DNA from: Amnibacterium kyonggiense
Lineage (GTDB): Bacteria; Actinomycetota; Actinomycetes; Actinomycetales; Microbacteriaceae
NCBI RefSeq assembly: GCF_004364555.1
Contig: NZ_SOAM01000001.1
Span: 496,001-560,000 of the forward strand
Length of the DNA stretch: 64,000 nt
Direction of reading: 5' to 3'
Both the position numbers and the translations under genes were made by a program. The notes beneath the pieces were generated by a model, which was not told where the DNA came from, searched no databases, and saw nothing but the letters and a program-made list of their open reading frames with translations. Within the stretch, counting starts at the first letter, position 1. Every line of letters starts with the position of its first letter. Positions 43,689 to 53,561 of the stretch are shown piece after piece.

Positions 43689-45170
43689 GTGACGGACACC
43701 ACCGCCGACGACACCAACGAGCAGCGCGAGGTCCGCCTCGCGAAGCGCGCGCGGCTGCTCGAGCGGGGCGAGCAGGCCTACCCGGTCGCCGTGCCGGTCA
43801 CGGACACGATCGCGGCGGTGCGGGAGCGCCACGCCGACCTCGGCGTGGACGAGTCGACGGGGGAGGTCGTCGGGCTCGCGGGCCGGATCGTGCACCTCCG
43901 CAACACCGGCAAGCTCTGCTTCGCCGCGCTCCAGGCGGGCGACGGCAGCCGCATCCAGGCGATGGTGAGCCTGGACCGGGTCGGGGAGGAGTCCCTCGCG
44001 GACTGGAAGGCGGTCGTCGACCTCGGCGACCAGCTGTTCGTCTCGGGCGAGGTCGTCACGTCACGCCGCGGCGAGCTGTCGATCCTCGTCGCCGAGTGGC
44101 GGATCGCCGCCAAGGCGCTGCTGCCCCTGCCGAACCTCCACGCGGAGCTGTCGGAGGAGACCCGGGTCCGGAACCGCTACCTCGACCTCATCGCGCGCCC
44201 TGCGGCCCGGTCGATGGTGCTCACCCGGGCGAAGGCGGTCGCGTCGCTCCGCTCGACCTTCGCGGACCGCGGCTACATCGAGCTCGAGACCCCGATGCTG
44301 CAGACGCAGCACGGCGGCGCGTCCGCGCGCCCGTTCGTGACGCACTCGAACGCGTTCGACACCGACCTCTTCCTCCGGATCGCGCCCGAGCTGTTCCTCA
44401 AGCGCGCCGTGGTCGGGGGCCTCGAGCGGGTGTTCGAGATCAACCGGAACTTCCGCAACGAGGGCGCCGACTCCACGCACTCGCCCGAGTTCACGATGCT
44501 CGAGTCGTACGAGGCCTACTCGGACTACAACGGCATCGCCGACCTCGTGCAGGCCCTGATCCAGAACGCGGCCGTGGCCGTCGGCGGCTCGACGACCGCC
44601 ACGTGGACCGACGGCACCGCGTTCGACCTCGGCGGCGACTGGGACCGGATCTCGATGTACCCGTCCCTGTCGGAGGCGGCCGGCGTCGAGATCACGCCGG
44701 AGACGCCGATGGACGAGCTCGTCGCGCTCGCCGACCGGCTCGAGATCGAGGTCGCGCATCCGATCCGCGGCAAGTACGTCGAGGAGCTCTGGGAGCACTT
44801 CGTCAAGTCGGGGCTCGAGCGCCCGACGTTCGTCATGGACTTCCCGGTCGACACGTCGCCGCTGGTCCGCGAGCACCGGTCGATCCCCGGCGTGGTGGAG
44901 AAGTTCGACCTCTACGTGCGCGGCTTCGAGCTCGCGACGGGGTACTCGGAGCTGATCGACCCGGTCGTGCAGCGGCAGCGGTTCGTCGACCAGGCCGTGC
45001 TCGCGGCCGGCGGCGACCCGGAGGCGATGCGCATCGACGAGGAGTTCCTCCGCGCGCTCGAGTTCGCGATGCCGCCGACGGGCGGCCTCGGCATGGGCAT
45101 CGACCGGCTGCTGATGGCGCTGACCGGCGAGGGCGTCCGGGAGACGATCCTCTTCCCCCTCGTCAAGTAG
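43689..45170 (+). CDS. lysS: Lysyl-tRNA synthetase, class II
   Basis: The 493-residue enzyme has an OB-fold anticodon domain (residues 50-160, VVGLAGRIVHLRNTGKLCF) and class II motifs: motif 2 in VFEINRNFRNEGADSTHSPEFT and motif 3 in GGLGMGIDRLLMALTG. It charges tRNA-Lys. The GTG start follows panC by 34 bp with AGGAGC nearby. A perfect inverted repeat follows. Confidence 0.96.
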   Translation: MTDTTADDTNEQREVRLAKRARLLERGEQAYPVAVPVTDTIAAVRERHADLGVDESTGEVVGLAGRIVHLRNTGKLCFAALQAGDGSRIQAMVSLDRVGEESLADWKAVVDLGDQLFVSGEVVTSRRGELSILVAEWRIAAKALLPLPNLHAELSEETRVRNRYLDLIARPAARSMVLTRAKAVASLRSTFADRGYIELETPMLQTQHGGASARPFVTHSNAFDTDLFLRIAPELFLKRAVVGGLERVFEINRNFRNEGADSTHSPEFTMLESYEAYSDYNGIADLVQALIQNAAVAVGGSTTATWTDGTAFDLGGDWDRISMYPSLSEAAGVEITPETPMDELVALADRLEIEVAHPIRGKYVEELWEHFVKSGLERPTFVMDFPVDTSPLVREHRSIPGVVEKFDLYVRGFELATGYSELIDPVVQRQRFVDQAVLAAGGDPEAMRIDEEFLRALEFAMPPTGGLGMGIDRLLMALTGEGVRETILFPLVK

Positions 45171-45172
45171 GG

Positions 45173-45229
45173 GTTCACGGATACGGAGATCCGGGAAGCG
45201 GAGCGCCCCGGATCTCCGTATCCGTGAAC
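45173..45229 (+). terminator. Perfect 23-bp inverted repeat after lysS
   Basis: Arms 45173-45195 and 45207-45229 are perfect complements with an 11-nt loop, starting 2 nt after the lysS stop. The strong stem probably ends or stabilises the operon transcript. No T-run follows. Confidence 0.65.
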
Positions 45230-45270
45230 AGGGGCGCCGGCAGGGGGCGGATGGGACGTACCCTGGCTCC

Positions 45271-45477
45271 GTGGGACTGGGAGCGATCGGCGGCTGGGAC
45301 GAGGGCCTGTGGGCGATCGTGCCGACGATCTGCGTTTCCCTGGTCTTCTGGTTCGTGATGCGGGCGATCCTCCGCGCCGACCGCACCGAGCGCGAGGCGC
45401 AGGCGCGGATCGAGGCCGAGGAGGACGCCAAGCTCCTCGCCGAGGCGGACGCGGCCCGCGACGCGCCGCGCGCCTGA
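45271..45477 (+). CDS. Small single-pass membrane protein (68 aa)
   Basis: The GTG-started protein has one hydrophobic helix (LWAIVPTICVSLVFWFVMRAIL, residues 13-34) and a charged Ala/Glu-rich helix to the end. Similar small proteins follow lysS in many actinobacteria. The role is unknown. Confidence 0.75.
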   Translation: MGLGAIGGWDEGLWAIVPTICVSLVFWFVMRAILRADRTEREAQARIEAEEDAKLLAEADAARDAPRA

Positions 45478-45643
45478 CCCCACTTTGGCTGCTCCCAGCA
45501 GGGGGCGCACCCGACCCGGTCGCACCCGCCCGCGTCGCACCCCGACCGGTCGCACCTCGACTGGGATCGTGCGTCGCGACAGCGGCACCGCGATGCTCGA
45601 TCCCGCAGCCGGCCCGACGACGGGCCGCGACGAGGGGGACATC

Positions 45644-45724
45644 ATGCGCAAGGCGATCTTCGAGCTCTGGCTGGCCTGGACGCTGACCTTCGGCGGCTCC
45701 GCCGCGCTCCTGCGCCGGGCCTGA
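45644..45724 (+). CDS. Very small membrane-like ORF (26 aa)
   Basis: An ATG preceded by GAGGGGGA opens 26 codons encoding a hydrophobic stretch (IFELWLAWTLTFGGSAALL) ending in Arg-Arg-Ala. A longer in-frame start exists at 45593. Only the ribosome site and membrane pattern support it. Confidence 0.3.
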   Translation: MRKAIFELWLAWTLTFGGSAALLRRA

Positions 45725-45856
45725 CCCGCACGAGCGACACCCGAGCGGGGAGCCCCCGCACTGGGCCGGTGTCGTGTCGACGCGCGGCATGCCGCCGCGG
45801 GCATGCTCCTTCTCGGCGATCGGCTCGGGGGAACCGGTCGCGGTTGGGGGAACACC

Positions 45857-46954
45857 ATGCGCATCGCGCTGATCACCGGTGGCGTCCTGGTCGCGGCGTT
45901 GACGCTCGGCGGGACGGCACCGGCGTTCGCGGACGGGGCGGGCACGACGGAGCCCGCCCCGCCCGCCACCAGCACGCCGACACCGACGCCGCCGGCAGCG
46001 GCGCCGGCACCCGCCGCGGCTGCCGTCTCGGAGCAGCGGCTGCGGAAGGCACTCGACGCGCTGCTGCCGACGCTGCCCGGCAGCTACACGCTCGAGGCGC
46101 GGGAGCTGGACGGCGCGCACCGGCTCGTCCGGATCGGCGCGACGCGGCACCGCGAGCCGGCCTCCGTCTACAAGCTCTTCATCGCCTACGGCGTCCTCAC
46201 CCGGATCGACGCGGGCGCGCTGCGCTACGACGACCGCGTGCGCTCGGGCCTGACGGTGCGCGCGAGCCTGCGCGCGATGATCGAGCCGTCGGACAACTAC
46301 GCCGCGCAGGACCTGCTGGCGAAGGTCGGCAAGCCCTGGCTCAACCGGCTACTGCACCGGAACGGCTTCACCGGCACGACCTTCTGGTACTCGGGCCACC
46401 GGACGAAGACCACGACGACCGCGGACGTCGCCCGGGTCCTGACCCGGCTCGCGCGCGGACAGCTCGTCTCCAAGGCGTCGACGGCCCGCTTCGAGCGGCT
46501 GCTCGAGACGCAGGTGTGGCGGGAAGCCATCCCGCCCGGTCTGCCGGACGGGGTCCGGCAGGCGTCGAAGCCCGGCACGCTGTGGACGGGCACGGGCATG
46601 GTGCAGACCGACTCCGCGATCGTCTGGGGCCCGCGCTCCCGGTACGTGCTCGTGGTGATGGGGTCGAACGGGGCGACGACCCGCGCGATCACCCGCATCT
46701 CGCGCGTCGTGTACCGCGAGCTCGAGGGCCCGGTGAAGCGGCCGTTCGCCTACGACCGGCAGCAGATGCGCGCCACCGGGGCGCTCGTCCTCACGCGGTC
46801 CGTCTCCCGGCACTCGCCCGTGCTCGGGCGCTTCCCGAAGGGCACCCGGGTCGAGGTGATCGACAGCATGCGGACCCGGTACCTCGTCCGCATCGCCGGG
46901 AAGGTCGGCTGGGTCGACAACGCACGCCTGACGCTGCGGCACCCGATCCTCTGA
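45857..46954 (+). CDS. Secreted serine hydrolase (class A beta-lactamase fold) with SH3-like tail
   Basis: The 365-residue protein has a signal peptide ending in AFADG and a Pro/Thr/Ala linker (25-55). Its beta-lactamase-like domain has the SxxK motif SVYKLF, the SDN motif PSDNYAAQ and a KPGTLWTG region. A C-terminal SH3-like segment (FPKGTRVEVIDSMRTRYLVR, KVGWVDNARL) may bind the cell wall. It could be a beta-lactamase or, more likely from the layout, a wall-acting hydrolase or inactive homologue. Confidence 0.83.
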   Translation: MRIALITGGVLVAALTLGGTAPAFADGAGTTEPAPPATSTPTPTPPAAAPAPAAAAVSEQRLRKALDALLPTLPGSYTLEARELDGAHRLVRIGATRHREPASVYKLFIAYGVLTRIDAGALRYDDRVRSGLTVRASLRAMIEPSDNYAAQDLLAKVGKPWLNRLLHRNGFTGTTFWYSGHRTKTTTTADVARVLTRLARGQLVSKASTARFERLLETQVWREAIPPGLPDGVRQASKPGTLWTGTGMVQTDSAIVWGPRSRYVLVVMGSNGATTRAITRISRVVYRELEGPVKRPFAYDRQQMRATGALVLTRSVSRHSPVLGRFPKGTRVEVIDSMRTRYLVRIAGKVGWVDNARLTLRHPIL

Positions 46955-47098
46955 CGTCCGCGCGACGCGGGATAAGCCGGGGGCGAACAGGCGCCTGGTG
47001 GCGGGGGAGCGCGCCGTAGCCTCGTAATGACGCCGACGGGACACCGCCGGCAGTCCAGACGTCGCCCGGTCCGTGCCGGGCAAGCGAGGAGCCACAGC

Positions 47099-49594
47099 AT
47101 GTTCGAGCGCTTCACCGATCGAGCCCGCCGAGTCGTCGTCCTGGCCCAGGAAGAGGCCAAGATGCTCAACCACAACTACATCGGGACCGAGCACATCCTG
47201 CTCGGCCTGATCCACGAGGGGGAGGGCGTCGCCGCGAAGGCGCTCGAGTCGCTCGGCATCTCCCTCGACGCCGTCCGCGAGCAGGTCCAGGACATCATCG
47301 GCCAGGGCCAGCAGCAGCCGACCGGCCACATCCCCTTCACGCCGCGTGCGAAGAAGGTGCTCGAGCTGTCGCTGCGCGAGGCGCTGCAGCTCGGCCACAA
47401 CTACATCGGGACCGAGCACATCCTGCTCGGCCTCATCCGCGAGGGCGAGGGCGTCGCCGCCCAGGTGCTCGTCAAGCTCGGCGCCGACCTCAACCGGGTG
47501 CGCCAGCAGGTCATCCAGCTGCTCTCGGGCTACCAGGGCAAGGAGCAGGTCGCCGTCGGCGGCGAGGCGCAGCAGCAGGCGCAGGGCTCGCAGATCCTCG
47601 ACCAGTTCGGGCGCAACCTCACGCAGGCCGCGCGCGACGGCAAGCTCGACCCGGTCATCGGGCGCGAGAAGGAGATCGAGCGCGTGATGCAGATCCTCTC
47701 GCGCCGCTCGAAGAACAACCCCGTGCTGATCGGCGAGCCCGGCGTCGGCAAGACCGCCGTCGTGGAGGGCCTCGCGCAGGCGATCGTCCGTGGCGACGTG
47801 CCGGAGACGCTCAAGGACAAGCAGCTCTACACGCTCGACCTCGGCTCGCTCATCGCCGGGTCCCGCTACCGCGGCGACTTCGAGGAGCGCCTCAAGAAGG
47901 TCACGAAGGAGATCCGCACCCGCGGCGACATCATCACCTTCATCGACGAGATCCACACCCTCGTCGGCGCGGGTGCCGCGGAGGGCGCGATCGACGCCGC
48001 TTCCATCCTCAAGCCGCTGCTCGCCCGCGGCGAGCTGCAGACCATCGGCGCCACGACGCTCGACGAGTACCGCAAGCACTTCGAGAAGGACGCCGCGCTC
48101 GAGCGCCGCTTCCAGCCGATCCAGGTGCAGGAGCCGTCGCTGCCCCACGCGATCAACATCCTGAAGGGCCTGCGCGACCGCTACGAGGCGCACCACAAGG
48201 TGTCGATCACCGACGGCGCGATCGTCGCCGCCGCGAACCTCGCCGACCGCTACATCTCGGACCGGTTCCTGCCGGACAAGGCGATCGACCTGATCGACGA
48301 GGCCGGCGCCCGCCTGCGCCTCTCGATCCTGTCGGCGCCGCCGGAGCTGCGGGAGTTCGACGAGAAGATCGCCCTGGTCCGCGCGGCCAAGGAGGCCGCG
48401 ATCGAGGACCAGGACTTCGAGAAGGCCGCGGGCCTGCGCGACGAGGAGAAGAACCTCCTCGGCGAGCGGCTGCGCCTCGAGAAGCAGTGGCGCTCCGGCG
48501 ACGTCAAGACGACCGCCGAGGTCGACGAGGGCCTGATCGCGGAGGTGCTCGCCCAGGCGACGGGCATCCCCGTGTTCAAGCTGACGGAGGAGGAGTCGAG
48601 CCGGCTCATCTTCATGGAGAAGGCGCTGCACGAGCGCGTCGTCGGCCAGGAGGAGGCCATCGCGGTCCTCGCGAAGACCATCCGCCGCACCCGCGCCGGT
48701 CTGAAGGACCCGAAGCGTCCCTCCGGCTCGTTCATCTTCGCCGGCCCCACCGGCGTCGGGAAGACGGAGCTGGCCAAGGCGCTCGCCGAGTTCCTGTTCG
48801 ACGACGAGAACGCGCTGATCTCCCTCGACATGTCGGAGTACGGCGAGAAGCACACCGTCTCTCGGCTCTTCGGTGCCCCTCCGGGCTTCGTCGGCTTCGA
48901 GGAGGGCGGCCAGCTCACCGAGAAGGTGCGCCGCAAGCCGTTCTCCGTCGTCCTCTTCGACGAGATCGAGAAGGCGCACCCGGACATCTTCAACTCGCTC
49001 CTCCAGATCCTGGAGGAGGGGCGTCTGACGGACGGTCAGGGCCGCGTCGTCGACTTCAAGAACACCGTCATCATCATGACGACGAACCTCGGCACCGCGC
49101 AGATCTCGGGCGGTCCGGTCGGCTTCGTCGCCGCCGACGACACCTCGTCGAACTACGAGCGCATGCGCGCCAAGGTGAACGAGGAGCTGAAGCGCCACTT
49201 CAAGCCCGAGTTCCTGAACCGCGTCGACGAGATGATCGTCTTCCCGCAGCTCACCAAGCCGGAGCTGCTGCAGATCGTCGACCTGTTCGTGAAGCGCCTC
49301 GGCGACCGGATGATGGACCGCGACATGACCGTCGAGCTCACCGTCCCGGCGAAGGAGCGGCTGATCGAGGTCGGGTTCGACCCGGCCCTCGGCGCCCGCC
49401 CGCTGCGTCGCGCGGTCCAGCACGAGGTCGAGGACCGGCTGTCGGAGAAGATCCTCCACGGCGAGCTCGTCGCGGGCGATCACGTGCACGTCGACTTCCA
49501 GAACGGCGAGTTCGTGTTCTCCACGACGAAGAAGGGCGAGCTGGTCGGCGCCGCCGCCGGTGCGATCACCGACGGGACGCCCGAGGCCGAGTAG
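47099..49594 (+). CDS. clpC: ATP-dependent Clp protease ATPase subunit ClpC
   Basis: The 831-residue protein has two N-terminal Clp repeats (residues 1-145, [16 protein letters not shown] appearing twice in variant form). The first AAA domain has [11 protein letters not shown], a UVR-like middle segment follows ([19 protein letters not shown]), and the second AAA domain has [12 protein letters not shown], with a C-terminal ClpP-docking region. It unfolds substrates for ClpP. GAGGA precedes the ATG at 47099. A strong terminator follows. The upstream 144 bp show no clear ClgR box. Confidence 0.96.
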   Translation: MFERFTDRARRVVVLAQEEAKMLNHNYIGTEHILLGLIHEGEGVAAKALESLGISLDAVREQVQDIIGQGQQQPTGHIPFTPRAKKVLELSLREALQLGHNYIGTEHILLGLIREGEGVAAQVLVKLGADLNRVRQQVIQLLSGYQGKEQVAVGGEAQQQAQGSQILDQFGRNLTQAARDGKLDPVIGREKEIERVMQILSRRSKNNPVLIGEPGVGKTAVVEGLAQAIVRGDVPETLKDKQLYTLDLGSLIAGSRYRGDFEERLKKVTKEIRTRGDIITFIDEIHTLVGAGAAEGAIDAASILKPLLARGELQTIGATTLDEYRKHFEKDAALERRFQPIQVQEPSLPHAINILKGLRDRYEAHHKVSITDGAIVAAANLADRYISDRFLPDKAIDLIDEAGARLRLSILSAPPELREFDEKIALVRAAKEAAIEDQDFEKAAGLRDEEKNLLGERLRLEKQWRSGDVKTTAEVDEGLIAEVLAQATGIPVFKLTEEESSRLIFMEKALHERVVGQEEAIAVLAKTIRRTRAGLKDPKRPSGSFIFAGPTGVGKTELAKALAEFLFDDENALISLDMSEYGEKHTVSRLFGAPPGFVGFEEGGQLTEKVRRKPFSVVLFDEIEKAHPDIFNSLLQILEEGRLTDGQGRVVDFKNTVIIMTTNLGTAQISGGPVGFVAADDTSSNYERMRAKVNEELKRHFKPEFLNRVDEMIVFPQLTKPELLQIVDLFVKRLGDRMMDRDMTVELTVPAKERLIEVGFDPALGARPLRRAVQHEVEDRLSEKILHGELVAGDHVHVDFQNGEFVFSTTKKGELVGAAAGAITDGTPEAE

Positions 49595-49607
49595 TCCTCA
49601 GCGCGAA

Positions 49608-49643
49608 CGAAGGGCGCCCCACCGCGAGGTGGGGCGCCCTTCG
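49608..49643 (+). terminator. Intrinsic-type terminator of clpC
   Basis: CGAAGGGCGCCCCACC and its exact complement form a 16-bp stem with a GCGA tetraloop, 14 nt after the clpC stop. The A-rich left flank and CTTCG right side would work in both directions. Confidence 0.85.
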
Positions 49644-49680
49644 TCGTCCCCGCCCCGTCGCCCCGCGTCGCGGCTTCCGC

Positions 49681-49715
49681 TGGTCGAGGTGCGAGCGAAG
49701 CGAGCCTCGAGACCA
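49681..49715. repeat. REP-like palindrome typical of Microbacteriaceae
   Basis: The 35-bp stretch starts TGGTCGAGGTGCGAGCG and ends with a near-complement around an AAG centre. From general knowledge, similar palindromes are scattered in intergenic regions of Microbacteriaceae genomes. It lies between the clpC terminator and the acetyltransferase gene. Confidence 0.6.
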
Positions 49716-49761
49716 CCGACCCTCGTCGTCCCGGCGCGGGACCCCGTGGAAGGATCGACCC

Positions 49762-50274
49762 GTGAGCGACGCCCCCTTCTTCATCCGGAAGGCGCGCGTC
49801 AAGGACGTGCCGGCGATCCAATCCCTCGTCGCGCCGCTCGTGGAGCGGCGCATCCTGCTCGGCAAGGACTCCGCCGTCTTCTACGGCGCGGTGCAGGAGT
49901 TCCGCATCGCGGAGGACTCGACGACCGGCGACGTCGTCGGCTGCGGCGCCCTGCACGTGATGTGGGACGACCTCGCCGAGGTCCGCACCCTCGCCGTCGA
50001 CCCGGCCTGGCGACGTCGCCGCGTCGGCCACGCGCTCGTCGAGCGGCTCGAGGAGGACGCCGCCGAGCTCGGTGTCGACAAGCTCTTCTGCCTCACCTTC
50101 GAGGTCGACTTCTTCACGGCGCACGGCTACGCGCCGGTCGGGGAGGGGCTGGTCGGTCCGGACGTCGTCGCCGAGCTCGCGCGGTCGGGCGACGAGGGCG
50201 TCGCCGAGTTCCTGGACCTCGCGCGGGTCAAGCCGAACACGCTCGGCAACACCCGCATGCTGAAGGTGATCTGA
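49762..50274 (+). CDS. Amino-acid N-acetyltransferase (ArgA-like GNAT)
   Basis: The 170-residue GNAT protein has LAVDPAWRRRRVGHALVERL, the acetyl-CoA-binding motif A, and FCLTFEVDFFTAHGYAPV near the end. It fits the stand-alone N-acetylglutamate synthase family, which makes N-acetylglutamate to start arginine synthesis. GGAAGGA precedes the GTG start. No other arg gene is nearby. Confidence 0.85.
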   Translation: MSDAPFFIRKARVKDVPAIQSLVAPLVERRILLGKDSAVFYGAVQEFRIAEDSTTGDVVGCGALHVMWDDLAEVRTLAVDPAWRRRRVGHALVERLEEDAAELGVDKLFCLTFEVDFFTAHGYAPVGEGLVGPDVVAELARSGDEGVAEFLDLARVKPNTLGNTRMLKVI

Positions 50275-50304
50275 CCGTCACATCCCGCGTCTAGTGTTCT
50301 CTGC

Positions 50305-51051
50305 GTGCGGGGTGACCTCGAGTTCTTCGACGCGGCCGCGGTGCTGTTCGACCTCGACGGCGTCATCACGCCGACCGCCGAGGTGCACATGCGTGCGTGG
50401 TCGACGATGTTCACCGAGCTCCTCACGCAGCGGGGCGTTCAACCCCCGTACACGGACGCCGACTACTTCGCGCACCTGGACGGCCGCCCGCGCTACGACG
50501 GGGTCGCGAGCCTCCTGGCCTCGCGCGGCATCGAGGTGCCCTGGGGCGACCCCGACGATCCGGACGACGCCGAGACGGTGTGCGGGATCGGCAACCGCAA
50601 GAACGCCGTCTTCTCCGCGCTGCTCGCGGCGGAGGGCATCGCCGCCTACCCCGGCTCGCTCGCGGTGCTCGACCGGCTCGGGCAGCTCGGCATCCCGGTC
50701 GCGATCGTCTCCAGCTCCAAGAACGCGGTCCCGGTCCTCGCCGCCGCGAACCTCGGCGACCGGTTCCCCGTGATCGTCGACGGCGTCGTCGCCCACGACG
50801 AGGGGCTGCCGGGCAAGCCGGCTCCGGACATCTTCCTCGAGGGCGCCCGGCGCCTGCAGGTCGATCCCTCGAACGCGGTGGTCGTCGAGGACGCGACGTC
50901 CGGCGTGGCCGCCGGTGCGGCGGGCGGGTTCGGGCTGGTGGTCGGCGTCGACCGGGGAACGGGTTCGGCGGCGCTCCGCGACGCGGGAGCCGATGTGGTG
51001 GTCGGCGACCTCGCCGACCTGCTCGATGCGCAGAAGGGTGCACCGGAGTGA
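50305..51051 (+). CDS. HAD family sugar-phosphate mutase (beta-phosphoglucomutase type)
   Basis: The 248-residue protein has the HAD motif I in VLFDLDGVITPT (nucleophile and acid Asp), a helical cap (residues 20-100), motif II in SSSKN, Lys in GLPGKPAPDIFLEGA and the acidic motif IV in VVVEDATSGVAAG. Beta-phosphoglucomutases convert beta-glucose 1-phosphate to glucose 6-phosphate. It overlaps the GH65 phosphorylase gene (GTGA), which makes that sugar phosphate. Confidence 0.9.
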   Translation: MRGDLEFFDAAAVLFDLDGVITPTAEVHMRAWSTMFTELLTQRGVQPPYTDADYFAHLDGRPRYDGVASLLASRGIEVPWGDPDDPDDAETVCGIGNRKNAVFSALLAAEGIAAYPGSLAVLDRLGQLGIPVAIVSSSKNAVPVLAAANLGDRFPVIVDGVVAHDEGLPGKPAPDIFLEGARRLQVDPSNAVVVEDATSGVAAGAAGGFGLVVGVDRGTGSAALRDAGADVVVGDLADLLDAQKGAPE

Positions 51052-53561
51052 TCGATCGCGACCGCTTCCCCGTCGACGAGTGGAAGCTCGTCGAACGGAT
51101 CTACTCCGACGAGCGGATGGGCCTCACGGAGACGATCTTCACCGTCGCCAACGGGTACCTCGGCATGCGCGGCAACAGCTCGGAGGGTCGCGACGCCCAC
51201 GAGCACGGCACCTTCATCAACGGCTTCCACGAGGTGTGGCCGATCCGGCACGCCGAGCAGGCGTACGGGTTCGCAGAGGTCGGCCAGACCATCGTGAACG
51301 TGCCGGACACGAAGATCATCCGGCTCTACGTCGACGACGAGCCGCTCGTGCTCGACGTCGCCGAGCTGCTCACCTTCGAGCGCGAGCTCGACTTCCGCGA
51401 CGGCGTGCTCCGGCGCGAGCTGCTCTGGCTCACGCCCTCCGGCAAGCGGGTGCGGGTGAAGTCGGACCGGCTCGTCTCGTTCGTCGAGCGGCACCTCGCG
51501 ATCATGTCGTTCGAGGTCACCGTCGAGAACGCCGACGCGACGGTCGTGCTCTCCAGCCAGAGCCTCAACCGCCAGGACGGCGAGGACGAGTTCGGCCGCA
51601 CCATCCCCGGCGACCAGGGGTCGACCGGATTCGACCCGCGCCGGGCCGAGCGGCTCGCGGAGCGGGTCTTGCAGCCGGTCGAGTACTGGCAGCAGGGCGA
51701 CCGGAGCGCGCTGAGCTTCCGGGTCACCCACTCCCACATGACGCTCTCCGTCGTCACGGACCACATCGTGGAGACCGAGAACGAGGTGCACATGCGCCCC
51801 TCGATCGCGCCGGACATCGCGAAGAACGTCTACCAGGTGCGCGCGAAGGCCGGCGTGCCGGTGAAGCTCACGAAGGTCGCGGCGTACCACACGTCCCGCA
51901 GCGTGCCCCCGCGCGAGCTCATCGACCGCGGGCAGCGACTCCTCGACCGCGTGCTCGACCCGACGACCGGCTCGGGCGCCTCCAGCGGCGTGGACGAGCA
52001 GCGGCAGCTGCAGCGGGAGTGGCTCGACGCGTTCTGGGAGCGGAGCGACGTCGAGATCGCGGGGCAGCCGGCCATCCAGCAGGCGACGCGCTGGAACCTC
52101 TTCATGCTCGCCCAGGCCGCAGCGCGGGCGGACTCGGCGGGGGTTCCGGCGAAGGGCCTCACGGGCAGCGGCTACAGCGGCCACTACTTCTGGGACACCG
52201 AGATCTACGTGATGCCCTTCCTCACGTACACGAGCCCGCTCTTCGCCCGCAACGCGCTGAAGATGCGCGAGCGGATGCTGCCCGCGGCACGCAAGCGCGC
52301 GCGGCAGCTGAACGAGGGCGGCGCGCTCTTCCCGTGGCGCACGATCAGCGGCGAGGAGGCCTCGGCCTACTACGCGGCCGGTACGGCGCAGTACCACATC
52401 AACGCCGACGTGACCTACGCCGTCGCGAAGTACGTGCGCGCCACCGGCGACGCGGACTTCCTGGCGCGCGGCGCGATCGACATGGTCGTCGAGACCGCGC
52501 GGCTCTGGACGACGCTGGGCTTCTGGCGGCACACGGAGGGCAGCTCGTTCCACATCCACGGCGTCACCGGGCCGGACGAGTACACGACGGTCGTGAACGA
52601 CAACCTCTTCACGAACGTGATGGCGCGCTTCAACCTCCGCTACGCGGCCGAGAGCGTGCGGGTCGTCGCCGACCAGTTCCCGGAGGCGTACGCCCGGATG
52701 GTCGAGCGGGTCGGGTTCGACGAGTCCGAGATCGGGGAGTGGGAGCGCGCCGCCGAGGCGATGGTGATCCCGTACTCCAAGGCGTTCACGATCCACCCGC
52801 AGGACGCCCACTTCCTCGACCGCGAGGTCTGGGACCTGGAGAACACGCCGCCCGACAAGCTGCCGCTGCTGCTCCACTACCACCCGCTCGTCATCTACCG
52901 CTTCCAGGTGCTGAAGCAGGCGGACGTGGTGCTGGCGCTGTTCCTGCTCGCCGACGAGTTCTCGGACGAGATGAAGCGGAACGACTTCGACTACTACGAC
53001 CCGCTGACGACGGGGGACTCGACCCTCTCGGCGGTCGTGCAGTCGATCATCGCCGCGGAGATCGGCTACCGGGACCTCGCGATGGAGTACTTCGACCACG
53101 CGCTGTTCGTCGACCTCGACGACCTGCACAACAACGCGAGCGACGGCGTGCACGTCGCGTCGACGGGTGGCGTGTGGAGTTCGCTCGTCTACGGCTTCGG
53201 CGGCATGCGCGATTCCGGCGGCCACCTCACGTTCGACCCGCGACTGCCGCTCGATTGGCCGTCGCTGCGGTTCCGGATGCGCTGGCAGGGGAGCCGGCTG
53301 CTGGTCACCGTGACGCAGCAGGAGCTCGCGATCGCGGTGCAGGCGGGCGGCGACGTGGCGCTGACGGTGCGGAGTGAGAAGTTCACCGCGCGGGAGGGCT
53401 CCGTGCTCCGGGTGCCGCTGCGCGGTCAGGGGCCGGTGCTGGAGGGGCGGCCGACGGTCGAGCAGTGGGCGAAGACCCGGCGGGACGACGGCTCGCTGCT
53501 GACGGCGAGCATCCCGACGCTGCCCGACTGGGACTCGCCGGACGCCGACCCGCTCTCCTAG
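51048..53561 (+). CDS. Glycoside hydrolase family 65 disaccharide phosphorylase
   Basis: The 837-residue protein has an N-terminal beta-sandwich (residues 1-300), a linker, and an (alpha/alpha)6 barrel with KGLTGSGYSGHYFWDTEIYV and the catalytic acid in GVTGPDEYTTV. GH65 enzymes phosphorolyse maltose, trehalose or kojibiose to beta-glucose 1-phosphate and glucose. Pairing with the mutase makes a short catabolic route. Specificity cannot be read from sequence. Its stop overlaps the radA stop tail-to-tail (CTAG). Confidence 0.92.
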   Translation: MIDRDRFPVDEWKLVERIYSDERMGLTETIFTVANGYLGMRGNSSEGRDAHEHGTFINGFHEVWPIRHAEQAYGFAEVGQTIVNVPDTKIIRLYVDDEPLVLDVAELLTFERELDFRDGVLRRELLWLTPSGKRVRVKSDRLVSFVERHLAIMSFEVTVENADATVVLSSQSLNRQDGEDEFGRTIPGDQGSTGFDPRRAERLAERVLQPVEYWQQGDRSALSFRVTHSHMTLSVVTDHIVETENEVHMRPSIAPDIAKNVYQVRAKAGVPVKLTKVAAYHTSRSVPPRELIDRGQRLLDRVLDPTTGSGASSGVDEQRQLQREWLDAFWERSDVEIAGQPAIQQATRWNLFMLAQAAARADSAGVPAKGLTGSGYSGHYFWDTEIYVMPFLTYTSPLFARNALKMRERMLPAARKRARQLNEGGALFPWRTISGEEASAYYAAGTAQYHINADVTYAVAKYVRATGDADFLARGAIDMVVETARLWTTLGFWRHTEGSSFHIHGVTGPDEYTTVVNDNLFTNVMARFNLRYAAESVRVVADQFPEAYARMVERVGFDESEIGEWERAAEAMVIPYSKAFTIHPQDAHFLDREVWDLENTPPDKLPLLLHYHPLVIYRFQVLKQADVVLALFLLADEFSDEMKRNDFDYYDPLTTGDSTLSAVVQSIIAAEIGYRDLAMEYFDHALFVDLDDLHNNASDGVHVASTGGVWSSLVYGFGGMRDSGGHLTFDPRLPLDWPSLRFRMRWQGSRLLVTVTQQELAIAVQAGGDVALTVRSEKFTAREGSVLRVPLRGQGPVLEGRPTVEQWAKTRRDDGSLLTASIPTLPDWDSPDADPLS

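Noticed and set aside
46955-47098. A ClgR operator upstream of clpC
   Set aside because: GGCGAAC occurs once, but the symmetric second half (GTTCGCC) is not at the expected distance.
46349-49489. Minus-strand 1046-codon open frame opposite clpC
   Set aside because: No recognisable domain; residue bias mirrors the third-position GC of clpC, so it is a shadow.
49762-50274. An arginine biosynthesis operon around the ArgA-like gene
   Set aside because: Neighbouring genes (clpC, HAD mutase, GH65) are unrelated to arginine; the acetyltransferase stands alone.
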